From Bartonella bacilliformis Ver097 (GTDB lineage: Bacteria; Pseudomonadota; Alphaproteobacteria; Rhizobiales; Rhizobiaceae): a stretch of 64,000 nt of DNA. This document shows positions 45,238 through 54,954 of this stretch, piece after piece. Under the pieces are notes generated by a model that saw only the letters and a program-made list of their open reading frames with translations, was not told where the DNA came from and did not search any database. Each line of letters begins with the position of its first letter. Positions within the stretch are counted from its first letter, which is position 1. The DNA lies in assembly GCF_000709795.1 (NCBI RefSeq), contig NZ_KL503802.1, positions 310,001 through 374,000 of the forward strand. The letters are read 5' to 3'. A program made the translations under genes and the position numbers.

Positions 45238-45678
45238 ATGAATATTATCGCGCAGCTTGAAGCTGAACAATGTGCAAAAATTGCAGAAAAACGCCAACTG
45301 CCAGCTTTTCAAGTCGGAGATACCGTTCGTGTTATGGTGCGTGTGACAGAAGGAACGCGTACACGCGTGCAGGCCTATGAAGGGGTGTGCATTGCACGTT
45401 CAGGATATGGCTTCAATGAAAATTTTACTGTCCGTAAAATTTCTTATGGTGAAGGTGTGGAACGTGTATTTCCATTTTATTCCCCTTTGATTGAGGGCGT
45501 TGAGCTTGTTCGCCGAGGGAAAGTGCGTCGTGCAAAGCTTTACTATCTTCGTGCTTTAAGAGGGAAGGCTGCGCGTATTGCTGAAAAGAGAGACTACCGT
45601 AAGAAAAATGCACAGATAGTTGAGAAAGAGGTTGCTCCAGATATTGAAGCAAATGTTGAAACAACAACAGCCGAATAA
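45238..45678 (+). CDS. rplS: 50S ribosomal protein L19
   Basis: Large-subunit protein at the subunit interface, 146 residues. Recognisable sequences are [49 protein letters not shown] and [24 protein letters not shown]. The variable glutamate-rich tail is normal in this clade. ATG 45238 has AAGGA at eight bases; the ATG at 45229 overlaps that site and is rejected. A terminator follows. It begins about 205 bases after trmD, so it may have its own promoter. Confidence 0.96.
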   Translation: MNIIAQLEAEQCAKIAEKRQLPAFQVGDTVRVMVRVTEGTRTRVQAYEGVCIARSGYGFNENFTVRKISYGEGVERVFPFYSPLIEGVELVRRGKVRRAKLYYLRALRGKAARIAEKRDYRKKNAQIVEKEVAPDIEANVETTTAE

Positions 45679-45717
45679 TTTACAAAAGTTAAATTAGTTT
45701 TTTCTAAAAATTGACAT

Positions 45718-45742
45718 CAAGGGCAGTGTTGGCTGCCTTTTT
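45718..45742 (+). terminator. Rho-independent terminator after rplS
   Basis: A hairpin with GGCAG and CTGCC as core arms, extended by A-T pairs and a six-base loop TGTTGG, is followed by a five-T run. It starts about 40 bases after the rplS stop and is the most canonical terminator in the window. Confidence 0.75.
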
Positions 45743-45857
45743 GCTTTGAGAGACAGGGATATTCAAAAAAGGCTTTTAGAAGATAAAGAAAATCCTTATT
45801 TCGTACTCTGTGGTGAGTAGTGATCTCATGGTCACGGGGGCAGTTTATCGTTTCATC

Positions 45858-45882
45858 GAATCGGCATTTTGTAAAGCGATTC
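45858..45882. promoter_or_regulatory. Inverted repeat, possible regulator site
   Basis: GAATCG (45858-45863) and CGATTC (45877-45882) form perfect six-base arms separated by 13 bases (centre-to-centre about two helical turns), the geometry of a dimeric repressor site. It is about 390 bases upstream of sdhC. No known box is recognised. Confidence 0.3.
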
Positions 45883-46202
45883 AGGATAGCAAGGATGTTA
45901 TGTTATTTTCGTTGCGAGAGTGGTTATAACTGGAGCTACTGTAATTGTGAGGTATTTTTTGATATTTAAAATGTTCTTCACTGTGTTTTAAAAAGTATTT
46001 CTGAAAAAATATATATTTATGTTCAAGAAATAATGTTCATCCTTTGACGTGGAGATAAAATTGTACTAAACAGATTTTGCAGTTTATAGCTGTCTGATAA
46101 TCGGTTTTTTGTGCGTGACCTTTAATCCCGTCATTTAAGTAGCCGACCTGTAATGTGAGCCTTTTATAGGTATCAAATAAGTGGAAATGGCAATGCACTT
46201 GG

Positions 46203-46232
46203 TTGTGTTGTACGAGTTTTTTCGCTTATGAT
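46203..46232 (+). promoter_or_regulatory. Candidate promoter of sdhCDAB
   Basis: TTGTGT (46203-46208) and TATGAT (46227-46232) are 18 bases apart. A start near 46239 gives a leader of about 30 bases to ATG 46270, supporting that codon rather than the frame's earlier ATG at 46228. The -35 match is only four of six. Confidence 0.35.
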
Positions 46233-46269
46233 TGAAGAATGTATTGAAAGCCAGGTCAGGATATATTGT

Positions 46270-46671
46270 ATGACAGAGATAATCACGATGAAGGATCGTC
46301 CTCGTTCTCCCCATGTAACTATTTATCGTTGGTCTATCACAATGGCGATGTCAATAGCACATCGTATAACCGGCATAGCGATTTATTTTGGAATTTCTCT
46401 CCTTGCGATTTGGCTTATGGCCATTGCTTGTGGAGAGGATGCATTTAAAACAGTTAATGAAATTTATGGGTCTTTTTTTGGGCTTTGTGTCTTATTTCTT
46501 TGTACATTTGCTGGGGTTCATCACATGGTGGGCGATATTCGTCACCTTATTGGAGAGTTGAAGCCTTGTCTTCTCGATAAAAAACAGGCCAACTTTATTG
46601 CTTGGGCGAATATTTTTATTTCCTTTAGTGCCACTGTTGTTATTTGGGTTATTGGATATAGTGTTGCTTAG
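46270..46671 (+). CDS. sdhC: Succinate dehydrogenase cytochrome b556 subunit
   Basis: Membrane anchor of complex II, binding ubiquinone and heme b. The 133-residue protein reads RPRSPHVTIYRWSITMAMSIAHRITG (Ser28, His31, Arg32 of the quinone pocket, numbering from 46270), followed by three hydrophobic helices and HHMVGDIRHLIGE with the heme-ligand His. First gene of a complete sdhCDAB operon; sdhD starts 20 bases later. The conserved SPH motif occurs early, so ATG 46288 is an alternative start. Confidence 0.93.
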   Translation: MTEIITMKDRPRSPHVTIYRWSITMAMSIAHRITGIAIYFGISLLAIWLMAIACGEDAFKTVNEIYGSFFGLCVLFLCTFAGVHHMVGDIRHLIGELKPCLLDKKQANFIAWANIFISFSATVVIWVIGYSVA

Positions 46672-46690
46672 CAGGGGTTTAAAGAGAAGT

Positions 46691-47077
46691 ATGAAAAAAA
46701 AAATTCGAACAGAACTTGGAAAAGTGCGTGGTTTAGGGAGTGCGCATAAGGGAACAGAGCATTTCTGGGTGCAAAATTTAACAAGTTGGCTCAATATACC
46801 GCTTTTAATATTTTTTATTATTTTGATGATTTTATTGGCTGGAGAAGATTATAGCACAATTCATGCTCGGCTTTCACATCCCGTTATTTTGGTTTTTATG
46901 GTGTTAATGGTTTTTTCAAATCTTTATCACATGAAACTTGAAATGCAGGTTGTCATTGAGGACTATATTCCGCATAAAATTATCCGGATGTTCTTTCTGA
47001 TTTTGAATATCTCATATTGTTGTCTTATGGGCAGTTTAATTATTTTTGCCCTGTTAAAAATTGCATTAGGGGTTTAA
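46691..47077 (+). CDS. sdhD: Succinate dehydrogenase membrane anchor subunit
   Basis: Second membrane subunit of complex II, 128 residues with three hydrophobic helices. Characteristic are [23 protein letters not shown] at the N-terminus, [22 protein letters not shown] with the heme/quinone region, and a hydrophobic C-terminus. The frame is open 31 codons upstream within sdhC, but ATG 46691 follows AGAGAAG and gives the normal start. It ends five bases before sdhA. Confidence 0.93.
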   Translation: MKKKIRTELGKVRGLGSAHKGTEHFWVQNLTSWLNIPLLIFFIILMILLAGEDYSTIHARLSHPVILVFMVLMVFSNLYHMKLEMQVVIEDYIPHKIIRMFFLILNISYCCLMGSLIIFALLKIALGV

Positions 47078-47081
47078 GAGC

Positions 47082-48929
47082 ATGACAAGCAAGAAGGCAT
47101 CATCTCAGGGTACCAAAGCGAAAAATGCCCCTTATCGCTATGTAGATCATGAATTTGACGTTGTTGTTGTCGGTGCAGGTGGTGCTGGTCTGCGTGCAAC
47201 TTTGGGTATGGCTGAGCAAGGTTTAAAGACGGCGTGTATTACAAAAGTTTTTCCCACCCGGTCGCATACGGTTGCAGCACAAGGCGGTATTGCAGCGTCG
47301 CTTGGGAATATGGGGCCTGACAATTGGCAGTGGCATTTATATGATACGGTAAAAGGGTCTGATTGGCTTGGTGATACGGACGCCATGGAATATTTGGTAC
47401 GCAATGCACCTGCTGCTGTTTATGAGCTGGAACATTATGGGGTTCCTTTTTCACGCACGCAAGAAGGAAAAATTTACCAACGTCCTTTTGGGGGGCATAC
47501 GACGGAATTTGGGGAAGGGCCACCGGTTCAGCGCACATGTGCTGCAGCTGATCGTACTGGACATGCTATTTTGCACACGCTTTATGGGCAAAGCTTAAAA
47601 CATAATGCGCAGTTTTTTATTGAATATTTTGCGCTTGATCTCATCATGACCGATGGTGTGTGTACAGGTGTTGTTGCCTGGAATTTGGATGATGGTACAA
47701 TCCACCGTTTTTCTGCCAAGATGGTTGTTCTTGCTACTGGTGGGTATGGGCGTGCTTATTTTTCAGCAACATCAGCTCATACATGTACGGGCGATGGTGG
47801 TGGAATGGTTGCGCGTGCTGGGTTGCCGCTACAAGACATGGAATTTGTACAATTTCACCCAACAGGGATTTATGGTTCTGGCTGCTTAATTACAGAAGGA
47901 GCACGCGGTGAAGGAGGGTATTTGATAAACTCTGAAGGTGAGCGCTTTATGGAGCGTTATGCACCTTCCTTTAAAGACCTTGCTTCACGCGATCTGGTTT
48001 CGCGTTGTATAACGCTTGAAATTCGTGAAGGACGCGGTGTTGGAGCTAAGAAAGATCACATCCATTTGGTGCTTCACCATATTGATCCTGCTATCTTACA
48101 TGAACGTTTGCCAGGAATTTCTGAATCAGCGCGCATTTTTGCCGGTGTAGATGTGACAAAAGATCCAATTCCCATTCTACCGACGGTTCATTATAATATG
48201 GGTGGTATACCTACCAATTATCATGGGGAAGTTTTAAATCCGACATCTGATTCACCTGATCATATTCAACCAGGGTTGATGGCAGTTGGTGAAGCAGGAT
48301 GTGCATCTGTTCATGGTGCTAACCGTTTGGGTTCAAATTCGTTGATTGATCTTGTTGTGTTTGGGCGCGCAGCGGCAATTCGTGCTGGTCAAGTGATTGA
48401 TCGTGGTGCAAAGGTTCCTCCTATTAATGAGGAGGCTGTCGACAAAATTATGGCGCGTTTTGATAAATTGCGCTTTGCGAATGGGCATATCCCAACGGCT
48501 GAGTTGCGTGAAAAAATGCAACGCACAATGCAGGAAGATGCTGCCGTATTCCGTACGTCTGATTCTTTAAAACAAGGATGCCAGCGAATCAGTAAAATTT
48601 GGGAACAGCTTTTTGATCTTAAAGTCACCGATCGTTCAATGATATGGAATTCTGATTTGGTTGAAACATTAGAGCTTGAAAATTTGATGGCTAATGCTGT
48701 CACAACTGTTTATTCCGCAGAAGCACGTTTAGAAAGTCGTGGTGCGCATGCGCGTGAAGATTATCCAGAGCGTGATGATAAAGAATGGCGTCGTCATACA
48801 TTAGCGCACTTGTCCAAAGATGGAGAGGTAACATTATCCTACCGGCCTGTTCATGTTGACCCGTTAACAGCTGAAGAGGATGGTGGGATTGATTTGAAGC
48901 GCATTGTGCCTAAAAAACGTGTTTATTAA
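47082..48929 (+). CDS. sdhA: Succinate dehydrogenase flavoprotein subunit
   Basis: Catalytic subunit that oxidises succinate to fumarate. The 615-residue protein has the FAD motif [14 protein letters not shown] (27-40), the covalent-FAD His62 in [11 protein letters not shown], the substrate loop [23 protein letters not shown], and the catalytic Arg region HTMRAEWRxx-equivalent [11 protein letters not shown]...CxRI. Length is normal and all visible motifs are intact. It sits between sdhD and sdhB and depends on the SDHAF4-like protein at 28.2 kb for assembly. Confidence 0.96.
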   Translation: MTSKKASSQGTKAKNAPYRYVDHEFDVVVVGAGGAGLRATLGMAEQGLKTACITKVFPTRSHTVAAQGGIAASLGNMGPDNWQWHLYDTVKGSDWLGDTDAMEYLVRNAPAAVYELEHYGVPFSRTQEGKIYQRPFGGHTTEFGEGPPVQRTCAAADRTGHAILHTLYGQSLKHNAQFFIEYFALDLIMTDGVCTGVVAWNLDDGTIHRFSAKMVVLATGGYGRAYFSATSAHTCTGDGGGMVARAGLPLQDMEFVQFHPTGIYGSGCLITEGARGEGGYLINSEGERFMERYAPSFKDLASRDLVSRCITLEIREGRGVGAKKDHIHLVLHHIDPAILHERLPGISESARIFAGVDVTKDPIPILPTVHYNMGGIPTNYHGEVLNPTSDSPDHIQPGLMAVGEAGCASVHGANRLGSNSLIDLVVFGRAAAIRAGQVIDRGAKVPPINEEAVDKIMARFDKLRFANGHIPTAELREKMQRTMQEDAAVFRTSDSLKQGCQRISKIWEQLFDLKVTDRSMIWNSDLVETLELENLMANAVTTVYSAEARLESRGAHAREDYPERDDKEWRRHTLAHLSKDGEVTLSYRPVHVDPLTAEEDGGIDLKRIVPKKRVY

Positions 48930-48944
48930 AGGGGAGAATGAGTC

Positions 48945-49724
48945 ATGGTTCAAATTAAACTTCCCAAAAATTCTCAAGTAAAAGCTGGCAAGGTTTGGTC
49001 AAAGCCTGAAGAGGCAAAACAGCTAACAGAATTTCAGATTTATCGGTGGTCACCGGATGATGATGAAAATCCCCGTCTTGATACCTATTATGTAGATCGT
49101 TCTGCTTGTGGTCCGATGGTTCTTGATGGTCTTTTATTTATTAAAAACCATATTGACCCGACGTTAACACTGCGTCGGTCATGCCGTGAAGGTATTTGTG
49201 GTTCATGTGCTATGAATATTGATGGAACCAATACGCTAGCCTGTACCAAGGGGATGGATGATGTTAAGCATCCGATAAAAGTTTATCCACTCCCTTCTAT
49301 GCCTGTTGTGAAGGATTTGGTGCCTGATTTAAAGCATTTTTATGCACAGCATCGTGTGATTGAGCCTTGGTTGCAAACGGTTTCTCCTGAACCTGCTAAG
49401 GAGTGGTTACAAAGCCATGCCGATCGTCAAAAAATTGATGGTCTTTATGAATGTATCCTTTGTGCGTGCTGTCAAACTTCGTGTCCGAGTTATTGGTGGA
49501 ATGGGGATCGTTATTTAGGGCCTGCTGTTTTGTTACAGGCTTATCGCTGGATTGCAGATTCACGCGACGAAATGCGTGGTGAGCGCCTGGATAATTTAGA
49601 AGATCCTTTCCGACTTTATCGCTGTCATACAATTATGAATTGTATGCAAACATGTCCGAAGGGCTTAAATCCAGCGAAAGCAATTACTGAGATTAAAAAG
49701 CTTATGCTTGAACGCCACCTGTAA
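48945..49724 (+). CDS. sdhB: Succinate dehydrogenase iron-sulfur subunit
   Basis: Carries electrons from FAD to quinone. The 259-residue protein has the [2Fe-2S] ligand set [16 protein letters not shown] and the C-terminal ferredoxin-type clusters [15 protein letters not shown] and [17 protein letters not shown], giving all ligands for the [4Fe-4S] and [3Fe-4S] centres. Last gene of the operon, 15 bases after sdhA. No clear terminator follows immediately. Confidence 0.96.
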   Translation: MVQIKLPKNSQVKAGKVWSKPEEAKQLTEFQIYRWSPDDDENPRLDTYYVDRSACGPMVLDGLLFIKNHIDPTLTLRRSCREGICGSCAMNIDGTNTLACTKGMDDVKHPIKVYPLPSMPVVKDLVPDLKHFYAQHRVIEPWLQTVSPEPAKEWLQSHADRQKIDGLYECILCACCQTSCPSYWWNGDRYLGPAVLLQAYRWIADSRDEMRGERLDNLEDPFRLYRCHTIMNCMQTCPKGLNPAKAITEIKKLMLERHL

Positions 49725-50192
49725 AATTTTTTGTTACAACATAAAGTTTTTGTCACAATAAAAAACAAAAGGCTAAAATCTTGCTCAAACAAGAATGCTG
49801 CGATGGGTAAGTTTATGGCTTAAACAGCTCTCTGTAGGTTTTTTTCTGATTGGTTAAAAATCAGAGGGTTGAAATTTTGCTCAGGCCATTATTGAGCTTA
49901 AGAAGCTTCTATTTAAGCATATGCCTTTAAAGCTTTTCTGGCTATATGAAGCTAGAGAGGTCAAATCGTTTTTATGCATGGGCTTGTGTAATGTAGTGTA
50001 CACATTTTCTTTTTTCTTTTGAGGTCTCATGTTGAGAGACGACACTCAGATTTGTTTTAAGTGGTTCTTTTAGGCCGTATCACACAAGCGTTTGACCCCT
50101 CTAATTACAGGCCTTGAATTAATCCTGATGGAGCAGACAGTGTCATGAAATAATAAGGGGAGGTATGAAATGAAGGGATCATTTATGCTGAT
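49725..50192. other. Spacer after sdhB
   Basis: 468 bases between the convergent sdhB and ubiH genes. No frame with protein-like composition on either strand. Several small inverted repeats occur, for example CTGATT/AATCAG at about 49850-49868 and GTCTC/GAGAC near 50024-50040, but none has the loop and T-run of a good terminator. Confidence 0.5.
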
Positions 50193-51440
50193 TTAGAGCG
50201 GCAGTCCTTGTAAAAGGCGTGGCATATTGGGGGTAAGACCGGCGGCTTCCTGAATGACCTTTTGTTTTATTTTGGGCATCTGATTAACCAATCCAAGGCC
50301 GATATCACGGAATGTGCGCAAGACAAAAATATCATTAGAAAAAAGTTTATTGAGCCAATCATTACTGAAGGCCATCCGCACAATTTTAGAGCGTCGCCAG
50401 CTTTGATAGCGCTCAAGAGCGACAATTGATCCGATATCAAGACCCAATCGTGCTGTTTCAATAATGATTTGCGCTAAAGCAGCACTGTCGTGCAGCCCTA
50501 GATTTAGCCCTTGTCCAGCAAGAGGGTGGATCGTGTGGGCTGCATCACCGATGAGAGCAAAGCGAGGAGTGATGCAATGGCGTGCTAAGGAAAGAGCTAA
50601 GGGAAATCCTTGGCGTTCGCCATTCCAAGAGCTTTTTCCAAAGCAAGACCCAATGCGTTTTTCAAGTTCTATTGCAAAAAGAGGGACTTCCGCTTTAAGA
50701 TAATATTGAGCAGTTTGATGATCTTCAGTCCATATAATGGTGGATCGATTGCCTTGAAGAGGTAAAAGAGCAAAAGGGCCAGCTGGAAAAAAATGTTGGA
50801 TGGCTTGACCGTGATGAGGTTTTTCATGGTCAACTGTGCAGAGGATGGCTGTTTGTTGATAAAGGTGAGAAAAGCTTTTAAGCCCTGCTTTTTCACGCAG
50901 TTTTGAACGTGCTCCATCCGCTGCAATGAGTAATTGCGTTTGCCAAATATTTCCATTGCTTAAGGTCACAGCCATGTGTTGATCTTTAAGGCGAAAGTCA
51001 ACAACATTAACATTTTCAATGAAAGGGATCTTCAGGTCTTTTGCGCGTTTTCTCAAAGAATTGATGAGCCTTTTATGCTCAATCACAGCAGCAAAGGCTT
51101 CGTTAGGGGCAATATCGCCCTCGAAAGTTAAAAAACTTTGTTTGATGGGATCATTTGGACGTGCATCAGTGATTATCATTGAATGGATGGGTTGAGCGTA
51201 GGGTTTGATCGATTGCCAGCATCTTAACTGTTCAAACATACGAATAGAGGAGGCCGTGATGGCTAGTGCCTGTATGTTTCTAGAGGATGTATTTTTTTGA
51301 GAGCGTGCATCAACAATGTTAATGCGCAATTCAGGTGCAGTCTGCTTGAGTGCGACTGCGAGAGTTAGACCAACGGCTGCACCACCTGCAATCAGGAGAT
51401 CGCAATATTGTGTATTTTCATTAACATCAGAAGAGATCAT
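50193..51440 (-). CDS. ubiH: UbiH/UbiF-family FAD-dependent ubiquinone hydroxylase
   Basis: FAD monooxygenase that hydroxylates the ubiquinone ring. The 415-residue protein has an N-terminal Rossmann dinucleotide motif LLIAGGAAVGLTLAVALK, the DG motif LLIAADGARSKLREKAGLK, and GDAAHTIHPLAGQGLNLGLHD, the FAD-ribityl motif of the family. Which ring position it modifies cannot be told from sequence. It is divergent from ftsK, as in rhizobia. No damage seen. Confidence 0.9.
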   Translation of the reverse strand: MISSDVNENTQYCDLLIAGGAAVGLTLAVALKQTAPELRINIVDARSQKNTSSRNIQALAITASSIRMFEQLRCWQSIKPYAQPIHSMIITDARPNDPIKQSFLTFEGDIAPNEAFAAVIEHKRLINSLRKRAKDLKIPFIENVNVVDFRLKDQHMAVTLSNGNIWQTQLLIAADGARSKLREKAGLKSFSHLYQQTAILCTVDHEKPHHGQAIQHFFPAGPFALLPLQGNRSTIIWTEDHQTAQYYLKAEVPLFAIELEKRIGSCFGKSSWNGERQGFPLALSLARHCITPRFALIGDAAHTIHPLAGQGLNLGLHDSAALAQIIIETARLGLDIGSIVALERYQSWRRSKIVRMAFSNDWLNKLFSNDIFVLRTFRDIGLGLVNQMPKIKQKVIQEAAGLTPNMPRLLQGLPL

Positions 51441-51612
51441 ACTCTTTTCCTCTTGTATGCAGCTTGTTAATTTTGAGATTTAAAGTAGGTATTCATATCA
51501 TTTTTTCGCAGTCTGAAAAAGAAATTGTTATGAGGATGGTTGTGTTTATATTTTTGTGTTATAAATTTTGAGCTAAAATTCTTTGTAAAGGGTTTTGCAT
51601 TTGGGATTGTTT

Positions 51613-54033
51613 ATGCGCCAAGATTCTTCTTCTCATGATTTATCGGCCAACCAATATGGCCAAAGTTCGCGCCTTGTTAAAATATTACTGTACCAAATTG
51701 GTGCTTTCATTGGACTTGGGCTTTTTAGTCTTATCATTTTTTGTGTTGTCTCTTTAGCAACATGGAATGTTGCTGACCCATCATTGACGCGTGCTAATAT
51801 GCATAAGATTACAAATTTGATGGGATGGCCTGGTGCTGTTTTTTCAGATCTTTTTATGCAATTTTTTGGTTTAGCTAGTCTTTGCGTTTTGTTACCGCCC
51901 TTTTTTTGGTCACTTTTGTTGATGGTCTACAAAGATATTCAAAATTTTATGGTTCGCCTTTGCTGGTGGGTGGTTTCAATAATTTGTTTATCTGCTTTTT
52001 TCTCTCTCATAACACCTTTATCATCTTGGACGCATTGGCCATTGCCAATAGGCCTTGGGGGTATTGTGGGTGATAAAGTTATACAGATTATCTCTTCATT
52101 ATTTCCTGTCTTGCCTTCTTTTTTGCAGTATGTGTTATGGAGCTGTTTTTTTGTATTTTCGGGTTTTCTGACAGCTGTTCTTGCTGGCAATGTAGTATGG
52201 CGAAACAAAAACAATAAAAGCAAAAAAACTCGGGGGGTTAAAGCTGTAGAGCCAATCTTTGATATGCCAGAAGAAGTTGAGCATACGGCTAATGAGACAC
52301 GGTTGAGTTTTTTCGCTACAATTTTTGGCGCTATTTTACATTTATTTTATTATCTACAAGCTTGTTATAGCCGTCTTTTTTTGCTTAGCAGAAAGTCTGA
52401 CGAGAAAAATAAAATATTGAACCGCGTTGACCCCGTTTTCTATGATGAAGAGAAAGAGCCTGATTACAAGAAGGTGCCTGTTTCTGCTTCCAAGAGTTCT
52501 GTTAAATCTATAAGGGTTTCTTCAAAAGGTAATTTTACACTTCCTTTTTTGGACTATCTTGCCATTTCTCCATCTGCTGAAAAAAGTACAAAACCTTCCG
52601 CTAAAGCGTTAAAAGAAAATTCTCATGAACTTGAAGCGATTTTGTTGGATTTTGGGGTAAAAGGTAAAATTATTGATGCGCGTCCTGGTCCGGTTGTCAC
52701 TTTATATGAATTCGAACCGGCTGCGGGTATTAAGTCTTCTCGTATTATTGGCTTGGCGGATGATATTGCCCGTTCTATGCGTGCGATTTCAGCGCGTGTT
52801 GCTGTGGTTCCAGGGCGCAATGTGATTGGTATAGAATTGCCCAATGCAACGCGTGAAATGGTTTATTTGCGTGATATTTTGCAATCTCAGGAATTTTTAC
52901 ATAGCAAAGCAAAGTTGATTCTTGCTTTAGGAAAAACAATCGGTGGAGAAACAGTGATTGCGGATTTGGCAAAAATGCCACATCTTTTGGTTGCCGGTAC
53001 GACAGGGGCAGGGAAATCTGTTGCGATTAATACGATGATTTTGTCATTACTTTATCATATGACACCTGAGCAATGCCGTTTAATCATGGTCGATCCTAAG
53101 ATGCTTGAACTTTCAGTGTATGACGGCATTCCGCATTTGTTAACGCCTGTGGTAACAGATCCTAAAAAGGCGGTGATTGCTCTTAAATGGGCTGTGCGTG
53201 AAATGGAAGAACGCTATAGCAAAATGTCCAAAATGGGTGTGCGCAATATTGATAGCTTTAATGCCCGTTTACAAGAGGCAAAAAATCAAGGTGAAACGTT
53301 AACACGTACCATTCAAGTAGGGTTTGATCATGATACAGGTCGGCCACTCCATGAAACAGAGACACTGCATTTAAGTCCTATGCCTTATATTGTTATTATT
53401 ATTGATGAAATGGCCGATCTAATGCTGGTTGCTGGCAAGGAAATTGAAGGGGCGGTACAACGTTTAGCACAAATGGCGCGTGCGGCGGGGATCCATGTGA
53501 TTATGGCAACGCAGCGGCCTTCGGTTGATGTGATTACGGGGACAATTAAGGCGAATTTCCCAACACGTATTTCTTTTTTCGTTAGTTCGAAGATCGATAG
53601 TCGGACAATTCTTGGCGAACAAGGGGCTGAGCAATTATTAGGGCAAGGGGATATGCTTTTCATGATGGGAGGAGGGCGTATTCAGCGTGTTCATGGGCCT
53701 TTTGTGGCTGATAATGAGGTAGAACAAGTTGTTGCGCACCTCAAAGCGCAAGCACAACCAGATTATTTAGAAACAATTACACAAGAAATGACAGATCAGA
53801 ATACAAATGTTACACTTGATTCTTCTTCAGAAAATGACCCCTATACGCAAGCTGTGGCGGTTGTTCTGCGTGATCGTAAAGCTTCAACTTCTTATATTCA
53901 GCGCCGTTTAGGGATTGGCTATAATCGCGCTGCTTCATTGATTGAACGCATGGAAGAAGAAGGGATTATTAGTCCAGCTAATCATGCAGGAAAACGAGAG
54001 ATTTTGGTGCCTCCTGAAGAAGAGATTCTATAA
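51613..54033 (+). CDS. ftsK: DNA translocase FtsK
   Basis: Septal motor that pumps chromosomal DNA and activates XerCD. The 806-residue protein has four N-terminal membrane segments (up to about residue 195), a short linker of charged sequence, and the RecA-like motor with PHLLVAGTTGAGKSVAINTMI (Walker A) and YIVIIIDEMADLM (Walker B). The C-terminal gamma winged helix contains KASTSYIQRRLGIGYNRAA, which reads polar KOPS sites. ATG 51613 has GGGA at six bases; a TTG six codons earlier is less likely. xerC is in the same window. Confidence 0.94.
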   Translation: MRQDSSSHDLSANQYGQSSRLVKILLYQIGAFIGLGLFSLIIFCVVSLATWNVADPSLTRANMHKITNLMGWPGAVFSDLFMQFFGLASLCVLLPPFFWSLLLMVYKDIQNFMVRLCWWVVSIICLSAFFSLITPLSSWTHWPLPIGLGGIVGDKVIQIISSLFPVLPSFLQYVLWSCFFVFSGFLTAVLAGNVVWRNKNNKSKKTRGVKAVEPIFDMPEEVEHTANETRLSFFATIFGAILHLFYYLQACYSRLFLLSRKSDEKNKILNRVDPVFYDEEKEPDYKKVPVSASKSSVKSIRVSSKGNFTLPFLDYLAISPSAEKSTKPSAKALKENSHELEAILLDFGVKGKIIDARPGPVVTLYEFEPAAGIKSSRIIGLADDIARSMRAISARVAVVPGRNVIGIELPNATREMVYLRDILQSQEFLHSKAKLILALGKTIGGETVIADLAKMPHLLVAGTTGAGKSVAINTMILSLLYHMTPEQCRLIMVDPKMLELSVYDGIPHLLTPVVTDPKKAVIALKWAVREMEERYSKMSKMGVRNIDSFNARLQEAKNQGETLTRTIQVGFDHDTGRPLHETETLHLSPMPYIVIIIDEMADLMLVAGKEIEGAVQRLAQMARAAGIHVIMATQRPSVDVITGTIKANFPTRISFFVSSKIDSRTILGEQGAEQLLGQGDMLFMMGGGRIQRVHGPFVADNEVEQVVAHLKAQAQPDYLETITQEMTDQNTNVTLDSSSENDPYTQAVAVVLRDRKASTSYIQRRLGIGYNRAASLIERMEEEGIISPANHAGKREILVPPEEEIL

Positions 54034-54316
54034 AAGTGTATGGAGACATTTTTAAAAAAATTCTTATAAAATAATGGTAAATCCTTCAAAAGTTGCGATA
54101 ACAACAGCATAATATTTCCCAAGATCATTCCTAAAGTCTATTGTTATAGCTCTTGTACAATAAGAATTTTTGTGTCATTTTTTAAACACAATTTTTGAAA
54201 GATTTATGCTGTATTCATTCCATTCTGCTTAGAGTGAAAGTGGGTCCCTGTTATTGTTAAAAGATGTTATTATTTCGCAGATTATGGCATCATTGAGTAG
54301 ATTAGGAGAACGATCT

Positions 54317-54949
54317 ATGAAGGTGTCTTGCTTATCCCTAAACAGAGTTTTAATTGTTTCGGGTATCCTTTATTTTGTTTTGTTCCTGTTTCCCGCTTTT
54401 TCGCAATCTGCTAATCAAGTGGCGCGTGCGCAGGCTATCGCGAATCATTTTGCTGCCATTAAAACGATGACAGGAGATTTTGTTCAGTTTAGTCCAAAAG
54501 GTAAAACGACAAAAGGAACATTTTATCTAGAACGTCCGGGAAAGGTTCGTTTCACTTACCAAGGAGTGCCTTTACAGATTATGGCAGATGGCCAATCTGT
54601 AGGGATTCAAAATCGCGCTCTCAATACTTGGGATCTTTATCAGCTTTCGCAAACGCCAATGAAATTATTGCTCGGGGATACAATTGATATCTCATCAGAG
54701 AATTTATTGGCTTTTCGTCAAGATTCAAAGGTTATAGAAGTTATCTTGCGTGATAAAAGTCTTGGTAAGGGGCAGATCAGGATGATTTTTGATGCCAACA
54801 CTCACGCGTTGCTACAATGGACAATTGTTGATCAGCAAAATTTAGAAACTACTGTTCAGGTTATGAATGTGCGCACTGGGGTTCGGTTTGCTAAGGATAT
54901 GTTCACGATTCCTTATCAAAATATTGCTATGTCACGTCGTCGGAATTGA
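54317..54949 (+). CDS. lolA: LolA-like outer-membrane lipoprotein carrier
   Basis: Periplasmic chaperone that moves lipoproteins from the inner to the outer membrane. The 210-residue precursor has an N-terminal signal sequence (hydrophobic LIVSGILYFVLFLFPAFSQS, with cleavage plausible after the ser-gln-ser region). The mature domain shows MTGDFVQFSPKGKTTKGTFYLERPGKVRFTYQ and TWDLYQLSQTP, the hydrophobic-pocket hallmarks. ATG 54317 is chosen because AGGAGA lies seven bases upstream. xthA follows with overlapping or adjacent codons. Confidence 0.88.
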   Translation: MKVSCLSLNRVLIVSGILYFVLFLFPAFSQSANQVARAQAIANHFAAIKTMTGDFVQFSPKGKTTKGTFYLERPGKVRFTYQGVPLQIMADGQSVGIQNRALNTWDLYQLSQTPMKLLLGDTIDISSENLLAFRQDSKVIEVILRDKSLGKGQIRMIFDANTHALLQWTIVDQQNLETTVQVMNVRTGVRFAKDMFTIPYQNIAMSRRRN

Positions 54950-54954
54950 GATGC

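Larger units (their letters stand above)
45743..46269. other. Long spacer before sdhCDAB
   Basis: 527 bases with no protein-like frame in any direction that I could find. It contains an inverted repeat at 45858-45882 and a plausible sdh promoter at 46203-46232 (both listed). The rest is AT-rich and unremarkable; it probably is eroded sequence plus the control region of the sdh operon. Confidence 0.5.

Noticed and set aside
45743-46269. Gene remnant in the pre-sdh spacer
   Set aside because: The longest open stretch (about 49 codons from 45820) has no protein-like composition or family resemblance.
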